64,000 nucleotides of DNA, taken from Stramenopiles sp. TOSAG23-3. Lineage: Eukaryota > Sar. This document shows positions 40,451 to 48,361 of this stretch, piece by piece. Where the stretch lies: assembly GCA_900128585.1 (NCBI GenBank), contig LT642152.1, forward strand, positions 1 to 64,000. Reading direction: 5' to 3'. Both the position numbers and the translations under genes were made by a program. The notes beneath the pieces were generated by a model. The model made no database searches. It was not told the DNA's origin and saw nothing but the letters and a program-made list of their open reading frames with translations. The stretch's first letter is position 1, and each line of letters begins with the position of its first letter.

Positions 40451-43400
40451 ATGGCGCACACTGCATTGTTTTTCAGCGCGTTGCTGGTTTGCTTTGCGCA
40501 AGCAGCAGAGAGAACGTCTTCTACCTTGTATGCACTGAAGGGTTTGGAGGATCCGAAAACCGAATTATTGCCGAAAAGTTTTGAGTCTTGCGAACGACGT
40601 TGCGATGTTGATATAGACGGCCTTGAGGAAGGCCCAGACATGCAAGATGCTTTGCGAAATGCATTTATTTGCCGCAAGCAGGCTAGGGACCAGTGCCAAG
40701 CGGATCTGTGCAACTTGGGATACCAGTGTTTCACGGAAACCAAAGAGCTTGTCTCGGCCGACTTAGACTCCATCTTTGGGGAGGGGTTGTGCCGGTTGGA
40801 ACGATTGAATGAAAAAGGAACCAACACGAAGGCAGTAGTGCTAGAGAAAGATGACGTTGAGGTTTGTAAACAGAAAAAATACGAACACATAGACTTTACT
40901 GAATCCGTCACAAAAGGCTTTCTTGGAGACAGATCATTTTACTTTCAGCAGCCAGGAAGTGGCGACGCGAAATACTTGTGGGAAGCTGTCCTTCGGTTTC
41001 TCGATGGTGGGCTTGACGAAGCTGGGCTGGTGGGGCGTGGGGGAAAAACTCCCACCGAAAAAATGGACATGTTCTGCCGGCAGTTCAAAGGCGACGACAC
41101 CAAATTGAAACTTAGTGCTCAGAGGGCAAGTTTTGACCTGCCGCGGCGTACATACAACCGAATGTGTCCTTTCGACAGGGCAGTAGCACGGCATATATCC
41201 CGGGGCCTGCTGTACGTTTTCGCAGAGCTAATCAACACTATGAGCGATGTGCTGCGCGAAAAGAATAAGCTGACGAAGTTTGTGCCCGGAAATGGATGGT
41301 GCAAGTACAAGAAGGGCCAAGCAAGCGTGTGCCGATACTGGTGTCGGAAACCGAAGAATTGGGCAAAGCTGGCAGAGACTGCGAAAGCATTGTTGACAAA
41401 GTTTGAAAACTGTGTAGCAGAAGGCGCCTTTGCTTCTGCGAAAGACGACAGCTGCAAACTTCCGGGGTTTCGACCGCTGTTAGACAAAATAGAATCGTTG
41501 AGAACAAAAGATAACCCGTTTGCAGAGTGGTACATGACCGCCTCAAACATGATGCATGGATGCCCGTCCGAGATACTAAATAAAGCAGAACTCAAAGGTG
41601 TCATTCACCACGATATGGACGGTGTGATGGGATTCATCACGGACCCTTCGGCCCCCAAAGCCCCAGGATTAGACAGACTAAGCGCAGGAAATACCCACGT
41701 GTGCGGTATTACGAACGATGGCTCGGTTGAATGCTTTGGGTTTGAAAACGCCTCTGTTATTTTCCCTACGAAAGGCAAATTTGTGCAAGTCAGCACAGCC
41801 TCCGACTCTGCCTTTCCGTGGACGTGCGGTTTGACCGACGATGGTGTCGCGGAATGCTGGGGCACTACCGGAGAGGATAGCATTACGTCAAAAAACCGTA
41901 TATGGCTGAAGAATAAGGGGAAGTATATATGTAGAGACTCTCCGCACTTTCAATGCAAGTGCAAGTCAAAGCACGACAAGAAAGGCAAAGGTAGGTGGTG
42001 CTCACTTTCGCACACGAACATTGTGTTGTGCGGGAAATTTAGGTGCGAGTTCGCTCCGCCATCGATCGACAAAAGCGAAGCCCACGGACGGTTTGTCCAA
42101 ATTAGTGTTGGCCAGCCTAATGTCAATTATGCATGTGGGGTAAGCGTCTTGGGCGCTATTTATTGCTGGGGTTTATGTGGCAAGGCCACTTGCAACGACC
42201 ACCAGCCTCGAGTGCCTATAAATGGGGAGAAGTACTTAAAAGTGAGCACAGGTGAAAATTATGCGTGTGGGTTTACTGACACCGGGTACCTGGAATGCTT
42301 CGGGTCAGGTGTGGGCCCGCACATTCCCGAGTCAATTCTCCCAGGCGCAGTCGACCCAAGTGCATCAAAATTTGTCGATGTCAGCTCGGCGCATTTACAA
42401 ACATGTGGCCTCACCGACGTGGGATCAATCATATGTTACAGCGCGCAAAAGAAACGAGATGATCCATACAAATCGCTGGGGTTCAACGGGCGAAGGAAAA
42501 TCCCAAAAGCTGAGGGCGCAAAGTATGTTCGGGTGTACACTTACCACACTGCGAACAGTTCTGCAACTCCTTACATAGGCCATACGTGCGGCCTCACAGA
42601 CGGTGGGACTGCGGAATGCTGGGGCGACAACTCGTGGGACAACGAGGTAAATAGTTACCAGCCAATAAAGTATAGCAAGACCGTGGACTTTGCCCAGCTC
42701 GCATTGAGTCGCCAAAGGACCTGTGGACTGGGAATGGACGGGAAAATTTTCTGCCAGGGCGCGTACGTCAGCGGCATAAAAAACAATGATTACGCTCCCC
42801 CGACTAAAGGGGACAAGTTTGTACAGTTAAGTCTTGGTCGATCCCATTCTTGTGGTCTGGCAAGCGATGGCCAAATACACTGCATTGGGGCGGATGGTGA
42901 ACCCAGCGAAGAAGTTCCCGGGCTGACATCACAGGGCGCCCAATGGTTGCGAGATTTCCGCAGCTCCGGACCAAGGTTGCTGATGGGAAGTCTTTCTTCA
43001 AAATTCTCTCGCATGTGTACGGGTCCCGACTTCACGTGTGGACTTCGCCTTAGTAGGAGTAAGAAGGTAAACGGAACAATTTACTGTTTTGGCAGTAACA
43101 TTATCAATTACGTTCGCAACCCGTGGAAGAGTCAAGACAAGAGTCAATTTGTTGACCTCGACTGCGGTGGACTCGGGGCATGCGGTTTGACCGCATCGGG
43201 TAAGATAGAGTGCAGGGGAATAGACATTGCGCAAATCAACAGGAACAAGTTGCTGTCGCCCGCACCCGGCAAAGGCAAACGGTTCGTGGCCATCTCTGCG
43301 GGCAACCACATGACTTGTGGTGTGTCTGACACGAACGAAGTCACTTGCTTTACGGACAAAGAGAGCGCCCAGTACTTTCCGATACCCGAGAATTTTGACG

Positions 43401-45913
43401 AAGGCCAAAAGATAGTGAAAATTAGCATGGCAGGTTCTGCGTTTTGCGCTATACTAGAGAAAGGCGCGTTGAAGTGTATATTCACACGAAACGAAACCAA
43501 CAGATTTGTCGATAGCCTATCGCGAAAGTACAACAAGCCTCGTAAAATTATTGACCACACGGTCCACCCCATGAAAGGCACTGGGCAAAGATTTATTGAT
43601 GTAGGTGTAGGCTGGGGTACCATGATATGTGGCGTGACCAATTGGGGTATTGCGCAGTGTTTCGGCTCCAATCAATATGGGGGCCCTCACTTTTACGACC
43701 CAAAGTATGGAACTTACCCTGAAAGGTTTGTGAGCGTGTCTGTCGGTAAGACGCATGCATGTGGACTGACTAACTTTGGCAAAAGCCAGTGTTGGATGTC
43801 CGACATAGTTGGCGAATCTAATGGCTTCAAACAATGGACGCCAAAGCCCCATACATTCCCGCCCCCTGGGTGTATCCAAGGTTCCAAAGGCCTGAATTGC
43901 GCATTGAGAGATTCTGGTGTGCACTTGGAAGCTGGTATATTTGTTGATGAGCACGAAGAGTTCCCTTTCGTTATTCATCAGGGTGTCGTTGTCGACAATG
44001 TAATAATTTCAACAAAGCCAATGGAGGAAATCGATCTTACGGATGCCAAAGACTCGGCGGCAAAGAAAAAGTACATAGAGGAAGCAAAGAAGCGGCACAT
44101 CGCTCGTGACACGATCCACATGAGTGCAGAGTTGGAAGGCAACGAGATCGCTCTTCGGGTAAAGGGGTGGTTCGAAGACTACACCAGAACTTGGAAAGGG
44201 GCGTCCGCTAAAGTCGACAGAATGTTTGCAAAGCTTGGTGTATTTTCGGGGACCGNNNNNNNNNNNNNNNNNNNNNNNNNNNNNNNNNNNNNNNNNNNNN
44301 NNNNNNNNNNNNNNNNNNNNNNNTCAGAGAGTAATTTTCTTGGAGGAAAGGGGCACTTTAAAGATCAAATCAAAGGACTGAAAGACATGGGTGCTGCAAA
44401 CTTTTTGAAAGATGCCAAAAAGAGGAAAAAAATAGGCAAGATAGCCCTAACCCCCGAATCGAGAGAGAAACGGAAGAAGCGCAAGGAAAAACGAGAGAAA
44501 GAGTTCCAGGAGAGGATGGAAAAGAAAATAGTCAAAGAAAGAGCCCTATGTAAACAAATTTATGAAGGGAAAATCTTGCACTTCATGCACAAGCCAATCG
44601 GGAAGGCGTCCGTTTTGAAAAAAGGTATCGTGAAGAGGATTAAAGTCGAGCTGCACAAGAAGAGGTTCCCGGTATGCATGTGCCATGTGGAAGGTTTAAA
44701 ACAGCCTGTGAAATGCCATGAGGCAACCAATGCCATTGAACTGTCACGAGACGCGCAAGTGCACGCCAGCGGGAAGCACCATAAAGTGATCACGCAGGAT
44801 ATGGAATTGTCTGAACCGGATGTGAGACGTTTTCTCCGGCTGGCTCATGTTCCAGCAGAGAAATCGCCCGAAGAACGACACGATTTCGTGAAGAACACAA
44901 TATACCCGCTGGTGAAGAATACTATTGTCGAAGAAGGCTTTACGAAGGAGGTGGCAATGGCATTCCTTAAGCGCCACGTTCCCATCCCCACTGCGCCTAG
45001 CGATGTCACGTTTGGAAACAAGGAAGTGCCACCGCCTCCGCAAGCCACGGGGGCTGCGGCCGGTGGGGTGCCGAAGGTGAAGTCTGGGCGAAGACTTCTC
45101 GCTGCAGTGCGAAAGGGAAAGAATGGTAATTGCAAATGCAAAGCGAAATGGTGGTATGAGCACTTCTATTATTACGGTTGTGATGTCCGCCGCCCAGGGG
45201 GTGGAGAAGCATGGTGTTACACGAAGGGCACGTGCGAGGGCAAACAGTACAGAACGTGTACGGATCGTGTCCAGGAGCTGGAAAAAAAAATTAAAGACTT
45301 GGAGAAAAAAGTTCCTGGGGGCAAAATCCTGAAACTCCAAAAAGCTGTCGATGCTCCAATAGCAAAAAGCTCGTTGGTCAAAAGCGGGTCTGACAAAGCA
45401 CTGAAAGTAACGGACACGGATAATGCTAACTTGAACGGTGTCAACTCGGTTGATGTGAAAGTGGGAGGGTTGAACGGGAAGACGAAGAAACTAGTGGCCG
45501 ATGGTGTTACAGAAGTGCAATACATTTTCGAAATTAAAGGCAAAGAAAAATTCTTTAAGGAAGAGGAGTTGAGGTATGATAACCCCACCGGGATGATCCA
45601 GGCAGTCTATGACTGCTCAAAGAAAGGTAGCGCGAAGAAGATATGTAGCATGCAAAAGAAGTCTGTTAAGGACCCAGTAAACCTGAAGGTGTTTGTATAC
45701 CAGTCGGACTTTTTGTGCTGCAAGTACCCTGGTGGCTCAAAGGGCACCTCCTTTACCAACTGCCAAGAATTGAAGAAAGGCTGCAAACAAGACCTGACAG
45801 TATCTCGTGAATTTTCAGTAACCATCAAGGGATTTGGATATGATGTCGCAGAGATTAAAAAGGGACGTAGAAAGCTTCTAATGCAACGTTTCCGCGGCGG
45901 TGGTGGCAGTTAA
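40451..45913 (+). CDS. Large secreted RCC1-repeat protein with RRLLA motif, coiled coil and C-terminal RFRGGGGS tail
   Basis: 1,820 residues including a run of unknown residues at the assembly gap. A signal peptide (TALFFSALLVCFAQAAE) leads into a Cys-rich N-terminal domain of about 390 residues. From about residue 405 come about 15 RCC1-type repeats with paired Cys, of the form FVQVSTG-x-x-x-x-CGLTDDG-x-x-x-CWG. This is the disulfide-bearing extracellular variety of RCC1 blade. A basic linker follows, then GRRLLA (45086-45103), a small Cys/Trp module (CKCKAKWWYEH, AWCYTKGTC), a coiled coil (RVQELEKKIKDLEKKV), a Cys-containing beta-type domain, and the end GRRKLLMQRFRGGGGS. No membrane segment is seen after the signal peptide. 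A surface or wall function is inferred. The tail is shared with the gene at 333-4819. Confidence 0.85.
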   Translation: MAHTALFFSALLVCFAQAAERTSSTLYALKGLEDPKTELLPKSFESCERRCDVDIDGLEEGPDMQDALRNAFICRKQARDQCQADLCNLGYQCFTETKELVSADLDSIFGEGLCRLERLNEKGTNTKAVVLEKDDVEVCKQKKYEHIDFTESVTKGFLGDRSFYFQQPGSGDAKYLWEAVLRFLDGGLDEAGLVGRGGKTPTEKMDMFCRQFKGDDTKLKLSAQRASFDLPRRTYNRMCPFDRAVARHISRGLLYVFAELINTMSDVLREKNKLTKFVPGNGWCKYKKGQASVCRYWCRKPKNWAKLAETAKALLTKFENCVAEGAFASAKDDSCKLPGFRPLLDKIESLRTKDNPFAEWYMTASNMMHGCPSEILNKAELKGVIHHDMDGVMGFITDPSAPKAPGLDRLSAGNTHVCGITNDGSVECFGFENASVIFPTKGKFVQVSTASDSAFPWTCGLTDDGVAECWGTTGEDSITSKNRIWLKNKGKYICRDSPHFQCKCKSKHDKKGKGRWCSLSHTNIVLCGKFRCEFAPPSIDKSEAHGRFVQISVGQPNVNYACGVSVLGAIYCWGLCGKATCNDHQPRVPINGEKYLKVSTGENYACGFTDTGYLECFGSGVGPHIPESILPGAVDPSASKFVDVSSAHLQTCGLTDVGSIICYSAQKKRDDPYKSLGFNGRRKIPKAEGAKYVRVYTYHTANSSATPYIGHTCGLTDGGTAECWGDNSWDNEVNSYQPIKYSKTVDFAQLALSRQRTCGLGMDGKIFCQGAYVSGIKNNDYAPPTKGDKFVQLSLGRSHSCGLASDGQIHCIGADGEPSEEVPGLTSQGAQWLRDFRSSGPRLLMGSLSSKFSRMCTGPDFTCGLRLSRSKKVNGTIYCFGSNIINYVRNPWKSQDKSQFVDLDCGGLGACGLTASGKIECRGIDIAQINRNKLLSPAPGKGKRFVAISAGNHMTCGVSDTNEVTCFTDKESAQYFPIPENFDEGQKIVKISMAGSAFCAILEKGALKCIFTRNETNRFVDSLSRKYNKPRKIIDHTVHPMKGTGQRFIDVGVGWGTMICGVTNWGIAQCFGSNQYGGPHFYDPKYGTYPERFVSVSVGKTHACGLTNFGKSQCWMSDIVGESNGFKQWTPKPHTFPPPGCIQGSKGLNCALRDSGVHLEAGIFVDEHEEFPFVIHQGVVVDNVIISTKPMEEIDLTDAKDSAAKKKYIEEAKKRHIARDTIHMSAELEGNEIALRVKGWFEDYTRTWKGASAKVDRMFAKLGVFSGTXXXXXXXXXXXXXXXXXXXXXXXSESNFLGGKGHFKDQIKGLKDMGAANFLKDAKKRKKIGKIALTPESREKRKKRKEKREKEFQERMEKKIVKERALCKQIYEGKILHFMHKPIGKASVLKKGIVKRIKVELHKKRFPVCMCHVEGLKQPVKCHEATNAIELSRDAQVHASGKHHKVITQDMELSEPDVRRFLRLAHVPAEKSPEERHDFVKNTIYPLVKNTIVEEGFTKEVAMAFLKRHVPIPTAPSDVTFGNKEVPPPPQATGAAAGGVPKVKSGRRLLAAVRKGKNGNCKCKAKWWYEHFYYYGCDVRRPGGGEAWCYTKGTCEGKQYRTCTDRVQELEKKIKDLEKKVPGGKILKLQKAVDAPIAKSSLVKSGSDKALKVTDTDNANLNGVNSVDVKVGGLNGKTKKLVADGVTEVQYIFEIKGKEKFFKEEELRYDNPTGMIQAVYDCSKKGSAKKICSMQKKSVKDPVNLKVFVYQSDFLCCKYPGGSKGTSFTNCQELKKGCKQDLTVSREFSVTIKGFGYDVAEIKKGRRKLLMQRFRGGGGS
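44256..44323. other. Assembly gap (68 N)
   Basis: Run of N inside the RCC1-repeat gene, after the repeat array. The reading frame is kept across it at the stated length, so the gap size may be real, or a multiple of three off. The sequence on both sides is Lys/Glu-rich. Confidence 0.99.
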
Positions 45914-46537
45914 TTTAGAAACCTGAGTAGTAACCTTACCGGCGGCTTGAAAATAATTATACTAATGTAAATAAATTTTAATTCAAAAAAAAAGAAAAAC
46001 CCCTCACTACACAGTACTGTTACCGAACGAATAGCCTGGTACCTGGTATTCCAACACAGTACAGCAGGTACGGTACCGGTACCTGTACCGGTAATAACTG
46101 GGGTACTGGTACCTGGTACCAAGTAAAAGACCGCCATCAATTCTTTTCTTCCTCTTCTTCTTTATTTTGTGACTACTCATCGTCATCGTCGCATTCATCA
46201 TTGCCAATCATCAGGAGAAGAATTTATTATTATTATTAGTCGTCGTCTCCTCGTATATTATAATACTTCTTTTTTTTAATTTTTAAAATGACTTCTTCTA
46301 CTCTAGAAGATATATTATTATTCTTTTTAAAAATAGAAATCAGTGTGTACGAAAGTGTAAGTCACGAAATTTATACTTATTGTGATCAACACGAAAATAA
46401 AGGATTAGATCGCAAACTTGATAAAGAAGTACTTAAGAATAATTCGAAGCTTTGTCTCCAAATTTTCATTTGAAAGTAAAGTCCCCTCCATCCCCGCGTG
46501 CACATTGGAACGAGTAGAACACTGCAGGAAAAGACAG
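45914..46537. other. Spacer with GGTACC palindrome cluster
   Basis: Lies between two plus-strand genes. It contains a 90-nt block of overlapping GGTACC/ACCGGT palindromes and AT-rich sequence. Short frames upstream of 46538 are not convincing. Confidence 0.5.
46035..46122. repeat. GGTACC-rich palindromic repeat block
   Basis: Repeated CTGGTACCTGG, GGTACCGGTACC (46072-46083, perfect palindrome) and TACTGGTACC units on both strands. They could fold into alternative cruciforms or RNA hairpins between the RCC1-repeat gene and the CDP-DAG synthase gene. Confidence 0.8.
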
Positions 46538-47881
46538 ATGCCGGCGGCCAGAAGAAAAAGCAAACGCTCGGTGAGCACGCGCAAAGCCACGAAAGCGTCT
46601 TCATCGTCAGGAGACAACGTGTCGACGAGCACCGACGTAGAAGTACAAGAGAAACGAAAAAAATCGTGGCGCACTCGAGTCTTTTGGAGCTGGATCATGA
46701 CAATCTATGCGTTGAGTATGTTTTACTTTACGCGTCAGGCCGGGTGTATGTTGACACTGTTTGTGATCCAGACTGTTTGCTACGTTGAACTGATACAGCT
46801 TTTATCGAGCTCGAAACAAGAAGCAAAAATCCCCATGTTTCGCAACTTTTATATCTACTGGTTCTTGATATTTTCGTTCTGGAGCTGGGGCAAGGCGTTG
46901 AAGCCGCACCTGATGCGAGACTCTTTCGTGGAATCTCTTGGTTTCAGTATGTACGACTGGCTGCAATATTTTGAAATAATTTCGTATACGCTATATGTCG
47001 TTGGTATCTTGGCGTTTGTACTAAGTTTGGACGATAAGAAAATGTTCAGGTACCAGTTTCAGCAGTTTGCGTCCTGCCACTGCGCTTTACTGCTGATTGT
47101 AGTTCAAGGAACTTTAAACGTGTCCAACTTATTCAACGGCATCATGTGGGTCCTGTTCCCAATGAGCCTCATTGTGTGCAACGACTGCTTCGCGTATATT
47201 TTCGGATTTCTTTTCGGGAAGACACCGTTAATTCGATTGTCCCCAAAGAAAACGTGGGAGGGTTTCTTGGGTGGGGCGTTGGCTACCATGATTCACGCTG
47301 TGCTATTCTCGCGCTTCTTATCCGACCCAGCATTCGACCCATTTTACCAGAGTGGGTTGGTGCCTATCCCTTACATCCAACCGGTAATGACATGCAAACC
47401 TAGAGGGGTTCTTGTCGAGTCGTTTTCCATGCACCCGCCGACGTGTGAATGGGCAAAGCTGTACAGACCCGCGAATGTATGCCCAGAGGCGTTCCCCATG
47501 GCCAGTAGAATTGCGGGGCTCGCTGGCCTTGAAAATGTTTTGTGCAAACATGTTAGCTGGTCACCCGTTCAATCCCATGCTTTAGTGTATGGACTTTTTG
47601 CTTCCGTAATTGCTCCGTTTGCTGGGTTCTTTGCGAGCGGTTTCAAACGGGCAATCAAGGCAAAGGATTTCGGTTCACTTTTTCCTGGCCACGGTGGGAT
47701 GCTGGATCGATTTGACTGCCACATGCTGATGGCATCTTTTGGTTACTTTTATTTCTCATATGTTATTGAGGGAAACGACCCGGTGTCCAAGGTGCAAAAG
47801 GCTTTAAAGGTACTATCGGAACTAGGGTTGTCGGCTATGGATATTGACTCAATCCGTGAAAAGATTAATCTGAAATTGTGA
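46538..47881 (+). CDS. CDS1: Phosphatidate cytidylyltransferase (CDP-diacylglycerol synthase)
   Basis: Started at ATG 46538 (MPAARRKSKRS), giving 447 residues; the frame is open 40 codons further upstream. A basic Ser-rich head precedes at least eight membrane helices. Signatures of eukaryotic CDP-DAG synthase are present: NDCFAYIFGFLFGKTPL, LSPKKTWEGFLGGALAT, and the family signature FKRAIKAKDFGSLFPGHGGMLDRFDC. It makes CDP-diacylglycerol from phosphatidate and CTP in the ER membrane, the precursor of phosphatidylinositol and related lipids. Length and topology match animal and plant CDS1/2. Confidence 0.93.
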   Translation: MPAARRKSKRSVSTRKATKASSSSGDNVSTSTDVEVQEKRKKSWRTRVFWSWIMTIYALSMFYFTRQAGCMLTLFVIQTVCYVELIQLLSSSKQEAKIPMFRNFYIYWFLIFSFWSWGKALKPHLMRDSFVESLGFSMYDWLQYFEIISYTLYVVGILAFVLSLDDKKMFRYQFQQFASCHCALLLIVVQGTLNVSNLFNGIMWVLFPMSLIVCNDCFAYIFGFLFGKTPLIRLSPKKTWEGFLGGALATMIHAVLFSRFLSDPAFDPFYQSGLVPIPYIQPVMTCKPRGVLVESFSMHPPTCEWAKLYRPANVCPEAFPMASRIAGLAGLENVLCKHVSWSPVQSHALVYGLFASVIAPFAGFFASGFKRAIKAKDFGSLFPGHGGMLDRFDCHMLMASFGYFYFSYVIEGNDPVSKVQKALKVLSELGLSAMDIDSIREKINLKL

Positions 47882-47913
47882 GGGACCGCGAGTGATGTCT
47901 GTGCAAGAAAAAA

Positions 47914-47961
47914 GTTCCTCTTTTAAAAACAAAAAAAGTTCCTCCTTTAAAAACAAAAAAT
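47914..47961 (+). repeat. Two tandem 24-bp units
   Basis: GTTCCTCTTTTAAAAACAAA and its near-identical neighbour GTTCCTCCTTTAAAAACAAA, each followed by AAAA or AAAT. They are directly 3' of the CDP-DAG synthase stop. The same parts recur rearranged at 48241-48278. Confidence 0.85.
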
Positions 47962-48246
47962 TGGCCATGAAAATGAATCTACTTCTTTTGTCCATTAAAG
48001 GTTTACGTTCTTTCATGTACTGCGAATTTATCTCTGCTCCTGTGATTATACTACTAATCAATATACTCGTAGATGAAACAGTCCCTGTATGATTTTCCAA
48101 GCAGCAGCGTGAATGCTTTAGAGGTGCTCGTTTTCTGTCTTGTAAATCAGTCAAGGAATTATCATTTGTGGGTTGAGTTGTCGGGGGAGGGTCGTGTGGG
48201 TCGGTGCGCATAATCGGCGGTTGCGGCTTCTGTTGTCGGCCTTTAA

Positions 48247-48267
48247 AACAAAAAATTGGCTGTTATT
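48247..48267 (+). repeat. Dispersed 3'-flank motif, near copy
   Basis: ACAAAAAATTGGCTGTTATT, one base from the consensus ACAAGAAAATTGGCTGTTAT. It lies about 95 nt after the stop of the minus-strand kinase-ADA gene and is antisense to it. It is followed by GGTTCCTCCTTTTAA, the head of the 24-bp unit. Confidence 0.75.
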
Positions 48268-48361
48268 TGGTTCCTCCTTTTAACGAATTAATCTCTAGAG
48301 AGAGATGACCTTCTAAAAAACCAAAATATATGCAGTTATTTAGAGATATTAATCTAAAGTT

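Larger units (their letters stand above)
47882..48361. other. Convergent spacer with repeated 24-bp and dispersed motifs
   Basis: No gene seen. Holds two tandem 24-bp units (47914-47961) and, 280 nt on, a related unit carrying the dispersed ATTGGCTGTTAT motif (48247-48267). Confidence 0.5.

Noticed and set aside
44845-45340. Minus-strand frames opposite the RCC1-repeat gene's 3' half
   Set aside because: They are antisense to a frame that keeps Cys/Trp, coiled-coil and tail motifs in order.
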